In this document: one piece after another, positions 1 through 6,718 of the stretch | How positions within the stretch are numbered: the first letter of the stretch is position 1 | How the letters are laid out: each line of letters opens with the position of its first letter | Assembly: GCA_013152695.1 (NCBI GenBank) | Contig: JAADFV010000130.1 | Location: forward strand, 1 to 8,656 | Direction of reading: 5' to 3' | Source of the DNA: Chloroflexota bacterium | GTDB lineage: Bacteria > Chloroflexota > Anaerolineae > J102 | Length of the DNA stretch: 8,656 bases | Made by a program: the position numbers and the translations under genes | The notes under the pieces: generated by a model | What the model was told of the DNA's origin: nothing | Seen by the model: the letters and a program-made list of their open reading frames with translations, nothing else | Database searches by the model: none

Positions 1-1392
1 ATTCAGGCGTAAATGATGGCTGTCGCTGGGAGGACCGGGGTAAAAAAGATGGCCTGGCGCAAAGGTAACACCCAATTCTAAGGCATGGACATAAACCGTG
101 GTGGCGCTCGGGCCTTGCCATGGTAATTGCACCCAGGTAAAGAGTCCTCCCCGCGGGACAGTCCAATTCGTGCCGGCCGGCATGTAAGCAGTGAGAGCCT
201 CTTGCATGGCCTCGAGTCGGGCGCGATGAGCGCGTCGTACTTGTTCGAGGTGCGCCAGAAATTGCCCTTGACGTAAGTAGACGGCAAGGGCTCGCTGATT
301 GAGTTCGCTGGCAGCAATATCCAGGGTTTGGTGGGCGGCGCTCAGGGGGGGATAAAGGCGCGCCGGTGCCAGCAAGTAGCCGATACGTGCTCCAGGCAGC
401 AGGCATTTTGAGTATCCATTGACGTAAATGACATTATCGCTTGTATCCAGAGCTCGCAAGGGGGGCGGCGGCGGTCGTTGGAGCCAGAGGTGCCGGTAGA
501 CATCATCCTCAAGCAGGAGGAGCTCATACTTCGCCGCTAATTCTACCAGCTGCTGGCGATGAGCGAGGGGCATGCAAACACCGGTGGGATTCTGGTAAGT
601 GGGGGTGAGGTACAAGAGACGTGGCTGATAACGGCTGATAAGTTCTTCGACATGTTCGATTACCATCCCCTCTTCATCACTCTCGACCAGGTGAACATGG
701 ATACCCGAACTGGCCAGCAGATCGAGCACATGCAGGTAGGTGGGACTTTCGAGGAGGACATGATCGCCCTGACGTAAAAGCGTGCGCAAGACCAGGGCCA
801 AGGCTTGTTCGGCGCCGCTGGTGATCAACAGTTGTGCCGGTTGGGCTTCGACAGCAAAGCTTGCCAGTTCGGTGGTGATGGCCTGTAATAGCGCTGGATA
901 CCCTTCGATGGGGCCGTATTGCAGTACTTCTGAGCCGGCGCTTCGTAACACGGTGTTCAGAGCCAGGCGATAGGCTTCGACCGGTAGAAGATCGGTGGCC
1001 GGCATGCCGGGAGCAAAGGAGAGAATGTCGTGCCTGCGAGCCAGACGCATCATCTCGCGGCTAAATTGGTGTGCGTTCCAATCGGCGGGGTTGCGCAAGC
1101 TGGGGGGAGGTGGGGCAGAGGCACTGGGCTGCATCGCCCGGTCCAGAACGAAACTGCCACGGCCGACCTGTGAGCTGATGTAGCCCTCGGCGCTGAGTTC
1201 GGCATAGGCCGTAACGACGGTGATACGGTTGACGCCGAGTTCCTTGGCAAGAAGACGAGTCGCGGGCAGGCGCGTCAGGGGCGGAAGCTCTCCCCCTTCG
1301 ATCAGAGCCATGATATGCAGTTTGATCTGTTGGTACAAGGGCTGACTGCTATGACGATCGAGGGGAATCTCGAAAAGAGGATGGGCAAGCAT
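1..1392 (-). CDS. MocR-type transcriptional regulator (GntR winged helix + class I aminotransferase domain), 3' end beyond window
   Basis: The frame is open from the ATG at 1392 to the left edge: 464 codons with no stop. Residues 1-82 are a GntR-type winged helix, with PLYQQI at 18-23, a helix-turn-helix around LPATRLLAKELGVNRITVV (42-60) and the wing GRGSFV (78-83). After a proline-rich linker (about 88-103) comes a fold-type I aminotransferase domain. It has NPTG at 268-271, EDDVY at 295-299, the PLP Schiff-base lysine K329 in YSK, PGARIGY (333-339) and the carboxylate-binding arginine R462. About 20-30 C-terminal residues are probably missing. MocR proteins bind PLP, often as an aldimine with an effector amino compound, and regulate PLP, GABA, taurine or amino-acid genes; the effector here cannot be read. 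All catalytic residues are present, so an aminotransferase such as 2-aminoadipate transaminase (LysN-like) is the alternative. The start has no clear Shine-Dalgarno site, but it lies 29 bases after the transporter stop, which suggests coupling. The internal Met28 would remove the PLYQQI helix. Confidence 0.9.
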   Translation of the reverse strand, partial: MLAHPLFEIPLDRHSSQPLYQQIKLHIMALIEGGELPPLTRLPATRLLAKELGVNRITVVTAYAELSAEGYISSQVGRGSFVLDRAMQPSASAPPPPSLRNPADWNAHQFSREMMRLARRHDILSFAPGMPATDLLPVEAYRLALNTVLRSAGSEVLQYGPIEGYPALLQAITTELASFAVEAQPAQLLITSGAEQALALVLRTLLRQGDHVLLESPTYLHVLDLLASSGIHVHLVESDEEGMVIEHVEELISRYQPRLLYLTPTYQNPTGVCMPLAHRQQLVELAAKYELLLLEDDVYRHLWLQRPPPPPLRALDTSDNVIYVNGYSKCLLPGARIGYLLAPARLYPPLSAAHQTLDIAASELNQRALAVYLRQGQFLAHLEQVRRAHRARLEAMQEALTAYMPAGTNWTVPRGGLFTWVQLPWQGPSATTVYVHALELGVTFAPGHLFYPGPPSDSHHLRLN

Positions 1393-1421
1393 TGGGGTAG
1401 AATAAAGAAGAAAGGGTGGAT

Positions 1422-2723
1422 TCAGGCCGCGGTGCTTTGACGGGCACGCTCAAGTGAGGCGCGCTCGGCCATCTGTTGCCGCAGAGTACGGATATCTTCA
1501 GGCACTAAGTAGGCTGTGAAGGCGAGAAAGACTGAACCCAGGAGCCAGGCCGATACACAGATAAGCAAAATGGCCAGATGCAGGGAAGAGCGCACGGCAA
1601 TAAGGCCGGCAAGAAGGGGTGCCAGGGCAGCACCGGTATTTTCGATAAAATACTGGATGGCCAGAGCTGTGCTCCTCACTTCGGGCAGAGTAATGTCATA
1701 GACGGTAGAGACGACGTTAGGCGAAGCAAAGGGAATGAAGAGGGCTGTTAGCATCAAAAGGGCTAGAAATAGGCCTTGATTTTCAATGGGTACATTCATG
1801 GTCAGAGTCAGGAACACGGCTCCCATAAGAACTGCCCCCATGGCCACCAACATGCGCCCACGCGGCGTACGTTTGAATAACCAGTCTCCCAGCACGCCTC
1901 CCACCAAATAGCCCAAAGCCAGAACTAAGATGGCCGGCGCCATCGTTGCCAGTACTTCATCCGCACTGTAATGCCGTTCGGTTTCGAGATAGCGAAAGAA
2001 CCAAAAGGTAATGACCTGCCAGGGAAAAACACCGACAAAGCCCTGAATAAAAAGCAGGCGCAGACTCCGTTTCCGAAATAAGTCCAGGGCAATACGTTTG
2101 TCGAAGCGATAAACGCCGATTTCCTCCAAATCGGCCAATTCGGGCTCAGCCTGGCCGCGTGGTGCCTCCCGCACTAAGAAATAAATCACTACAGCCAACA
2201 CCAGTCCCAATGACCCTGTCACATAGAATACTCCCCGCCAGCCGATCATACTCCCCAACAACGTTGCGACCAGTAGCCCGGTCATGTAACCGAGGGGTTG
2301 TGTCAACTGCAGTAATCCGTAGATCTTTCCCCGCATCTCTGGCCCAAAATAGTCGGAAATGAGGCTGTAGAGGCCGGGATAACTGGAATCGTCGATGCCG
2401 GTGGTGGCGCGGGTGACGAGGAAGGTGGGGAAGGTAGGGGCGATGGCGCTCAGCCAGGTGGTGGAGCCCCAAATGAAGGAGGCGAGGGCGAGTAGCTTGG
2501 CGCGCGCAAAGCGATCGTAGAGATATCCCCAAAGCGGGTACATGAAGGCACCAACCAATAGTGCCCCCGTGAAGACCAGGCCCATTTGTGCCTCGTTGAT
2601 GCCAAATGTCTCCATGATCGGAGTGGTCAAGGGGCTGATCAATAACTTATCTGATTGATGCAGCAGCATAAAGGCAAAAAAGATGGCAACAACGCCCCAA
2701 CGGTAGCGATTCGACTGTTTCAT
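1422..2723 (-). CDS. MFS transporter, 12 transmembrane helices, Spinster-like
   Basis: This 433-residue protein has the usual length and hydropathy of the major facilitator superfamily: two six-helix halves joined by a charged cytoplasmic loop (about 185-222), with a charged cytoplasmic tail. MFS motif A lies between helices 2 and 3 as GYLYDRFAR (66-74), with a weaker counterpart, GGVLGDWLFKRTPRGR (275-290), in the second half. The early membrane aspartate D25, the TGIDDSSYPGLYSLISDYF segment (108-126) and GWRGVFYV (161-168) recall the Spinster-like branch (sphingolipid, lysolipid or organic anion carriers). The substrate cannot be assigned, and hexuronate or drug carriers remain possible. 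The start is well fixed by AAAGGAG (2732-2738), eight bases before the ATG. It is the promoter-proximal gene of a probable two-gene unit with the MocR regulator, so its substrate may relate to that regulator's effector. Confidence 0.92.
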   Translation of the reverse strand: MKQSNRYRWGVVAIFFAFMLLHQSDKLLISPLTTPIMETFGINEAQMGLVFTGALLVGAFMYPLWGYLYDRFARAKLLALASFIWGSTTWLSAIAPTFPTFLVTRATTGIDDSSYPGLYSLISDYFGPEMRGKIYGLLQLTQPLGYMTGLLVATLLGSMIGWRGVFYVTGSLGLVLAVVIYFLVREAPRGQAEPELADLEEIGVYRFDKRIALDLFRKRSLRLLFIQGFVGVFPWQVITFWFFRYLETERHYSADEVLATMAPAILVLALGYLVGGVLGDWLFKRTPRGRMLVAMGAVLMGAVFLTLTMNVPIENQGLFLALLMLTALFIPFASPNVVSTVYDITLPEVRSTALAIQYFIENTGAALAPLLAGLIAVRSSLHLAILLICVSAWLLGSVFLAFTAYLVPEDIRTLRQQMAERASLERARQSTAA

Positions 2724-2731
2724 GGGATTAC

Positions 2732-2738
2732 TCCTTTA
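2732..2738 (-). promoter_or_regulatory. Shine-Dalgarno site of the MFS gene
   Basis: AAAGGAG on the minus strand ends eight bases before the ATG at 2723. It is the clearest ribosome binding site in the window. The regulator gene immediately downstream has none, which fits coupled translation of that second gene. Confidence 0.8.
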
Positions 2739-2784
2739 CAAACAAGGCGTGAGGCAAAACTAAACAGGTTGATTCTTCCATAGA

Positions 2785-2802
2785 TTGTCACAGAGATGAC
2801 AA
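2785..2802. promoter_or_regulatory. Inverted repeat upstream of the MFS gene, possible operator
   Basis: TTGTCA (2785-2790) and TGACAA (2797-2802) are perfect 6-bp arms around a 6-base spacer. The site lies about 62 bases upstream of the MFS start, where an operator would be expected. The adjacent MocR-type regulator is an obvious candidate binder, but that is inference. No convincing -35/-10 pair was found next to it. Confidence 0.35.
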
Positions 2803-2840
2803 ACATGTGTCACCCTGAGTCACATATGTCACCCTGAGTA
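2803..2840. repeat. Two tandem 19-bp units at the left end of the palindromic repeat
   Basis: ACATGTGTCACCCTGAGTC (2803-2821) is followed directly by ACATATGTCACCCTGAGTA (2822-2840); 17 of 19 positions match. The second unit runs into the left arm of the larger inverted repeat, so it looks as if the end of that element was duplicated. Confidence 0.85.
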
Positions 2841-2899
2841 AAACGAAGGGTCTCGCCGTACATGTACGAGTGAGATTCTTCACTTCGTTCAGAATGACG
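2827..2899. repeat. Imperfect palindromic repeat element (REP/MITE-like)
   Basis: The left arm starts TGTCACCCTGAGTAAAACG (2827-2845) and continues GAAGGGTCTC. The right arm runs from TGAGATTCTTCACTTCG (2871-2887) to AGAATGACG (2891-2899). The arms agree at about 19 of 30 positions when one is reverse-complemented, and several mismatches are compatible with G-U pairs in RNA. The centre, CGTACATGTACG (2857-2868), is itself a perfect 12-bp palindrome. I recall intergenic sequences of this design scattered in many copies through several bacterial genomes, Chloroflexota among them; copy number here cannot be judged from one window. It has no coding capacity and carries no transposase. Confidence 0.7.
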
Positions 2900-2991
2900 G
2901 GGGGGCTAGATAACCATTCAGACAAGAAATTGGGAGAATACGAGGGAATAGTACGTCATTGGTAAGGTTGTCGCAAGATCGGGCATGAGCC

Positions 2992-3017
2992 AGCAACACT
3001 CGCCATTGTTGCTTTTT
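2992..3017 (+). terminator. Terminator-like hairpin overlapping the fructokinase -35 region
   Basis: AGCAACA (2992-2998) and TGTTGCT (3007-3013) form a perfect 7-bp stem with an 8-base loop, followed by TTTT (3014-3017). This has the shape of a weak Rho-independent terminator. No plus-strand gene lies upstream to be terminated within the window, and the right arm overlaps the putative -35 box (3006-3011). It may instead be an operator, or a block to transcription entering from the repeat region. Confidence 0.4.
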
Positions 3018-3034
3018 CCTCCCTCGACTATAAT
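3006..3034 (+). promoter_or_regulatory. Sigma-70-type promoter for the fructokinase gene
   Basis: A perfect -10 box TATAAT (3029-3034) lies 17 bases after a weak -35 TTGTTG (3006-3011). Transcription would begin near 3041, giving a leader of roughly 78 bases before the ATG at 3119. The weak -35 overlapping an inverted repeat suggests that this promoter may be regulated. Confidence 0.65.
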
Positions 3035-3118
3035 AGCTACAGAATTTTTCCTCACTTTATTTCTTCATCTTTCCGGGCAATCATGACCCCGAATTGGCGA
3101 AAGGAACCCAATCATACC

Positions 3119-4102
3119 ATGAACATCGTAACCTTAGGTGAGCTTCTTATCGACATGTTTCCGGCCGAGATCGGACGACGGCTGGTAGAAGTAACAGCTT
3201 TTCATCCCAAACCTGGTGGTGCCCCTGCCAATGTGGCGGTGGCAGCCAGGCGGCTGGGCGCAAAGAGCGCTTTCATCGGCAAGGTCGGTGATGATGCCTT
3301 CGGACACTTCCTCATCGAGGTCATGCAAAAGCAGGGCGTAGAGACCCGCGGCATGCGTATCGACGAGGAAGCACGCACGACCATGGCTATCATTGCCAAG
3401 CCGGACGCCAACAGTGCCGAATTCGTCTTTTATCGCAATCCCGGCGCCGACCAGCGTCTACGACCCGACGAGCTGGACACCGAGCTCCTCAAAGCAACTC
3501 GAGCCCTTCACTTTGGCTCGCTCAGCCTCACTGATGAACCCAGCCGCAGTGCCACTTATGAAGCGATGCATATTGCCAGTGCTGCTGGTGCCCTCATTTC
3601 CTTCGATGTGAACTACCGCCCCAGCCTCTGGTCCAGCCCCGAACAGGCTCTGGCACAGATCACAGCTATGGTACCCCACGTCAATTTACTCAAGGTCAAC
3701 GAAACCGAACTGGCGCTGCTGACCGGAACTGAGCCAGAGGAGGAGACAGACCTCAGCCAAGCTGTAAACAAGCTGTTGGCGATGGGGCCGGCACTGGTGG
3801 TCGTCACCCTGGGCGCGGGCGGCAGTCATTTTCAAACCAGGGAGGGCGGCGCTTTCATTCCCGCCTTTGCGGTTGATACCGTGGATGCTGTTGGCTGCGG
3901 AGACGCCTTCATTGCCGGTGTGTTGCATCAACTTACGCAGATGCCCGATTGGCGAAGCCAACTCAAACTCGAACGCCTTCACCAGGTTCTTCGATATGCC
4001 AATGCTGTTGGTGCCCTCACAGCCACCAAACAAGGTGTGATTCCTGCTCTTCCCACAGCGACACAAGTACAAGCCTTCCTCGACTCTCATCCTCTCAACT
4101 AG
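3119..4102 (+). CDS. Fructokinase, PfkB/ribokinase family carbohydrate kinase
   Basis: This 327-residue protein has the usual length of PfkB sugar kinases and probably phosphorylates fructose to fructose 6-phosphate with ATP in the cytoplasm. The N-terminal GELLIDMF (7-14) and the signature PGGAPANVAVAARRLG (32-47) followed by GKVGDDAFG (54-62) match bacterial and plant fructokinases. Further family landmarks are ARTTMAI (85-91), YRNPGADQRL (105-114) and FDVNYRPSLW (162-171). The C-terminal signature is VDAVGCGDAF (255-264), with the anion hole at 258-261 and the catalytic base D262; the usual DTTGAGD is varied at T257A, T258V and A260C. I prefer the ATG at 3119 over the upstream ATG at 3083, because family members start at this motif, AAAGGAA (3100-3106) precedes it by 12 bases, and nothing precedes 3083. 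Related sugar kinases (2-keto-3-deoxygluconate or tagatose type) cannot be fully excluded. The gene seems to be transcribed alone. Confidence 0.9.
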   Translation: MNIVTLGELLIDMFPAEIGRRLVEVTAFHPKPGGAPANVAVAARRLGAKSAFIGKVGDDAFGHFLIEVMQKQGVETRGMRIDEEARTTMAIIAKPDANSAEFVFYRNPGADQRLRPDELDTELLKATRALHFGSLSLTDEPSRSATYEAMHIASAAGALISFDVNYRPSLWSSPEQALAQITAMVPHVNLLKVNETELALLTGTEPEEETDLSQAVNKLLAMGPALVVVTLGAGGSHFQTREGGAFIPAFAVDTVDAVGCGDAFIAGVLHQLTQMPDWRSQLKLERLHQVLRYANAVGALTATKQGVIPALPTATQVQAFLDSHPLN

Positions 4103-4155
4103 ATATTTTTAGCTCGCGACATTTAACAAATGAGCCAGGAACCTGTTAATTCTAT

Positions 4156-4198
4156 CGTGGATGTCACCCTCAACGGCTCGAAGAGACAACATCCATGA
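4156..4198. repeat. Long-loop inverted repeat, possible decayed copy of the intergenic repeat
   Basis: CGTGGATGT (4156-4164) pairs with ACATCCATG (4189-4197 region) through a 7-bp perfect core plus one G-U and one further pair; the loop is 24 bases. The loop start TGTCACCCT (4162-4170), with CGAAG eight bases later (4179-4183), matches the left arm of the repeat at 2827 in the same spacing. AGATTCTT (4224-4231) echoes its right arm. This may be a decayed copy of the element, or coincidence. Confidence 0.35.
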
Positions 4199-4257
4199 CG
4201 GGTTTAGCTGGGAAGCAATGGCTAGATTCTTTCTGAAAACGATAGCTTCAGCAGAGG

Positions 4258-4269
4258 TTTGCCGGCAAA
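4258..4269. promoter_or_regulatory. Perfect 12-bp palindrome TTTGCCGGCAAA
   Basis: The sequence is its own reverse complement with no spacer, the form of many dimeric repressor operators. It lies about 165 bases before the lipoprotein start, with no identified promoter beside it, so the role is unknown. Confidence 0.3.
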
Positions 4270-4432
4270 GAATCTCTGTCCGCTAAAGATGAGATTCGGA
4301 ATGATCAACCATAGTGTGCCAGCGTTGGCTTGGTACGGCCAGGAGAGGCACCTTTTTGCGATAAAATTATCATTGCTGCAACTCAGGACTGAGGATTGTC
4401 GGCCATCGATTATTTATGGAATAGGTAAACAC

Positions 4433-6097
4433 ATGCAGTATTTCAAACGGTTTTCTAGCTTATTTTTGGTCGCGCTCGTTCTTCTTTCTGGTTGCACGAT
4501 TCCGGCACCGGTGTGCCAGCTCGATACTCTGGTCTATCCCCAAACCAAGATGCTGAGCGGCCAACCTCTGCAACTCGGCATCATCGACGCCAGCCACGTC
4601 TTCCCCCTGGACCTGCCAGGACCGTTACGACAGTCTGGGGCAACTTGGGCTGTGCTCGATGATGTGCGTTGGGGCTTCATCGAGCCTCAGGCGCCACAGC
4701 AAGGCGTCCATCTTTATGAATGGGACAATGAAACTGCGGCCCTGGATACACGCGTGCAGGCCTACCAACAGGCAGGATTTCAATTGATCATGGTCTTACG
4801 GGCCTGGAACCCCTGGGCGCGCGTCGCGGCACCGCAAGGAGGCCAGGCGGCCGCCACTGCTTCCACACCCCCTCAAGCCGACTATCTGGATGATTACGCG
4901 GCCTGGGTGCAAGCCCTCGTCGAGCGTTACGATGGTGATGGTGTCGACGACTTTCCTGGCTTGGTGGATGTCGACGGTGATGGCCAGCCCGATCCGGTGC
5001 TGCATTATCAGATCGAATTCGAAGCGGTGAGCGGCGTCTGGTGGCAGGGAACCAGCGCCGAAACGACGGTCTCCGATTATCTCAGTTTGTTGCGCACCGC
5101 TGCTACCGCCGCCCGCACTGCCAATCCCCAGGTCAAGATGATCGTCGCCGGTATTCCTGCCCTTGATTTGCTTGATGGTGAGCCTACCGCTGCCAGCCTC
5201 GAAGACGTCGTCACCAATATCGATCCCGCCGTCTGTGGGGCTATTGGCGCCTTTGCCCAGATATTGGCTGCTACCGATGCCTACGACATTATCAGTGTGC
5301 ACAGCATGGCCGATTACACCGGCCTTGCCACGCTCGCCCGTTGGGTGCAAACCCTGGCTCCTTCTCCCGCCCCTCCTGTCTGGATCATGGCCGCAACTTC
5401 GGCTCCGGCCCTTACTGCCGACCCCCAAACACTGCGCGTCAAGCCGAAATTCCCTGTCCAAGGCGAGACGCTGTGGGCCAGCTTGCAGGATTTCACAGCG
5501 CCAGAGCATAATCGCGTCGAGGCCTGGTATCGTGGCGAACAAGTGCGTCTGGCCTTCAAAAAATGGGTTTTAGCCGCCTGGGCCGGCTTCGACGGCCTTA
5601 TCATGGGCCTGGAACAGGATCGTCCTGAATACGAAAATGCGGCGTTGGGCCAACGCGACCTCGCCTTTCAGGGTTTGCTGGACCCGGCCGATGGTTTTAC
5701 TACCCCCACAACTCGTCCCGTGATTCCGGCCCTGGCTCTGGCGCAATCGCAGTTGGCCGGGTACACACGCGTACGCAAGCTGGCCGGTTTAGGAGCGAAT
5801 GTTCAGAGCTACGAATTCCTGATTGAATCACTGCCTGTGTACGTTCTCTGGCTGGATGACGGCCTAGAGCGTGGGCCAGATGATACTCCTCTCACGGCCA
5901 CAGTGCAACTGCCTGTCCACGCCAGCCAATTCACGACTTTTATGCCCGCGACCACACGTGAGCAAAGCGGTCCCCGCATCGAAGCCTTGACCGCCCAGGA
6001 CGGCTACCTTAACCTCAGTTTGAGTGAGACCCCGCTTATTGTTCGCGGTGACTGGGCGCCACTGTATTGGCCTCTGATCACCTCAACGGCGCCCTGA
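4433..6097 (+). CDS. Lipoprotein with glycoside hydrolase-like barrel, probably lacking a catalytic residue
   Basis: This 554-residue protein begins with a lipoprotein signal: K5 R6, a hydrophobic core (8-18) and lipobox LSGC (18-21), so C21 should be lipidated and the protein held at the cell surface. The rest resembles a (beta/alpha)8 glycosidase-like fold. Landmarks are [15 protein letters not shown] (71-85), [14 protein letters not shown] (116-129), a calcium-loop-like stretch DGDGVDD (167-173) and DVDGDGQPD (179-187), YQIEFEA (192-198) where many clan A enzymes have WEIWNEP, and YDIISVH (284-290). E197 can serve as the acid/base. [10 protein letters not shown] (315-324) stands where active enzymes have PVWVTE, putting A320 in place of the nucleophile. 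A C-terminal beta-rich part (about 455-554) may be a separate domain. The ATG at 4433 is chosen because it starts the signal peptide; the TTG at 4259 would bury it. Its ribosome binding site is weak (AGGT). A binding protein or pseudo-enzyme is more likely than a hydrolase. Confidence 0.75.
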   Translation: MQYFKRFSSLFLVALVLLSGCTIPAPVCQLDTLVYPQTKMLSGQPLQLGIIDASHVFPLDLPGPLRQSGATWAVLDDVRWGFIEPQAPQQGVHLYEWDNETAALDTRVQAYQQAGFQLIMVLRAWNPWARVAAPQGGQAAATASTPPQADYLDDYAAWVQALVERYDGDGVDDFPGLVDVDGDGQPDPVLHYQIEFEAVSGVWWQGTSAETTVSDYLSLLRTAATAARTANPQVKMIVAGIPALDLLDGEPTAASLEDVVTNIDPAVCGAIGAFAQILAATDAYDIISVHSMADYTGLATLARWVQTLAPSPAPPVWIMAATSAPALTADPQTLRVKPKFPVQGETLWASLQDFTAPEHNRVEAWYRGEQVRLAFKKWVLAAWAGFDGLIMGLEQDRPEYENAALGQRDLAFQGLLDPADGFTTPTTRPVIPALALAQSQLAGYTRVRKLAGLGANVQSYEFLIESLPVYVLWLDDGLERGPDDTPLTATVQLPVHASQFTTFMPATTREQSGPRIEALTAQDGYLNLSLSETPLIVRGDWAPLYWPLITSTAP

Positions 6098-6718
6098 GCC
6101 ATCTTTGAGTGAAGCCAACATTTTCTCGAGAGGCCGGGTATTGATGATCGCGTCCGGGCCGAGCCAGGCGCGGCGGGCGATATGCACACCATAAGTGAGA
6201 AAATCCATGTCGCTCGGCCCGTGGGCATCGGTGTTGATGGCAATGAGGCAACCCAGATCGACGGCACGACGAGCATAGACATCATTCAGGTCCAGGCGTG
6301 AAGGGTGGGCATTAATTTCGACGACCGTGCCTGTGGCTGCGCAAGCCTGCAACACAGCCTCCATGTCGATGTCTGTGGGCGGCCGTGATCCCAGCAAGCG
6401 ACTGGTGGGGTGACCGAGAATATCGACATGGGGATTGCGTACAGCGCGCAAACAGCGTTCTGTAATCGTCTTCCGGTCTTGGCGTAAGCTGCTATGAATG
6501 CTGGCTATGACTACATCGAGTTGTGCCAGTACTTCATCGGCCAACCCGAGGCTGCCATCTGCCAGGATTTCGACCTCCGTGCCCAGGAGAAGGCGAAAAT
6601 CTACACCTTTATCCTGCCAAAGCTGGTTTAGATCGCGAATGAGAGCACGTTGCTCGGCCAGGGCCGCTCTACCCCTCCTGTGATGCCCAATCCCACGCTG
6701 TGGTCGCTTACCAACCAA
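6083..6718 (-). CDS. polX: DNA polymerase X, C-terminal PHP part, out of frame with the upstream part
   Basis: This open frame carries the rest of the PHP phosphoesterase domain begun in the upstream fragment. Homology-like sequence starts at [15 protein letters not shown] (near 6660) and includes [29 protein letters not shown] and INTDAHG, which supply the metal-binding Glu, His and Asp residues of the PHP motifs. The 16 or so residues before this are meaningless read-through of the overlapping frame. There is no plausible separate start codon near the junction, so the fragment is not an independent gene. It is in the -1 frame relative to the N-terminal fragment. Joined near 6673, the two give about 594 residues, close to the usual size of bacterial PolX. 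All visible PHP residues are kept, which points to a very recent mutation or a sequencing or assembly error rather than a decayed pseudogene. The stop codon lies inside the end of the convergent lipoprotein gene. Confidence 0.85.
   Translation of the reverse strand: MVGKRPQRGIGHHRRGRAALAEQRALIRDLNQLWQDKGVDFRLLLGTEVEILADGSLGLADEVLAQLDVVIASIHSSLRQDRKTITERCLRAVRNPHVDILGHPTSRLLGSRPPTDIDMEAVLQACAATGTVVEINAHPSRLDLNDVYARRAVDLGCLIAINTDAHGPSDMDFLTYGVHIARRAWLGPDAIINTRPLEKMLASLKDGSGRR

Larger units (their letters stand above)
2724..3118. other. Intergenic region between two divergent genes
   Basis: This 395-base gap separates the minus-strand MFS gene from the plus-strand fructokinase gene. I see no coding potential in it. 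It holds, from left to right, the MFS ribosome binding site, a 6-bp inverted repeat (2785-2802), a 19-bp tandem duplication leading into a palindromic repeat element (2803-2900), a terminator-like hairpin (2992-3017) and a sigma-70-type promoter (3006-3034). The stretch 2901-2990 shows nothing recognisable. Confidence 0.8.
4103..4432. other. Intergenic region before the lipoprotein gene
   Basis: This 330-base gap lies between the fructokinase stop and the preferred lipoprotein start. It contains a 9-bp stem (4156-4198), a perfect 12-bp palindrome (4258-4269) and short inverted repeats: GATAA/TTATC (4360-4371) and CTCAG/CTGAG (4382-4393). No terminator with a T-run follows the fructokinase gene, and no promoter with both boxes was found. 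The lipoprotein frame stays open back to a TTG at 4259, but that stretch does not look coding. Confidence 0.7.

Noticed and set aside
301..530. Frameshift or pseudogene in the MocR-type gene, suggested by short open frames on the same strand
   Set aside because: Direct translation from 1392 gives one uninterrupted frame to position 1 with all aminotransferase motifs in order.
2803..2840. CRISPR array
   Set aside because: Only two directly abutting units without spacers; this is a tandem duplication.
3083..3118. Upstream ATG giving the fructokinase 12 more residues
   Set aside because: No ribosome binding site precedes it, and the family starts directly at the beta strand encoded after 3119.
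4360..4393. Promoter or operator for the lipoprotein gene at TAAAAT and the short inverted repeats
   Set aside because: No -35 box at 16-18 bases was found, and 5-bp arms are too short to call on their own.
4259..4432. N-terminal extension of the lipoprotein from the TTG at 4259 (58 extra residues)
   Set aside because: It would place a typical lipoprotein signal peptide and lipobox in the interior of the protein, and the extra residues show no domain-like pattern.
4103..4432. Riboswitch in the leader of the lipoprotein gene
   Set aside because: The stem at 4156-4198 does not match any riboswitch core I know and no terminator or sequestered ribosome site follows.
4796..5542. 248-residue minus-strand open frame
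   Set aside because: It is antisense to the lipoprotein gene, has a glycine/arginine-rich composition typical of a shadow frame, and shows no recognisable motifs.
6655..6680. Canonical programmed -1 frameshift site in polX
   Set aside because: The geometry is -1, but no slippery heptamer of the X XXY YYZ type is present; a lost base is simpler.
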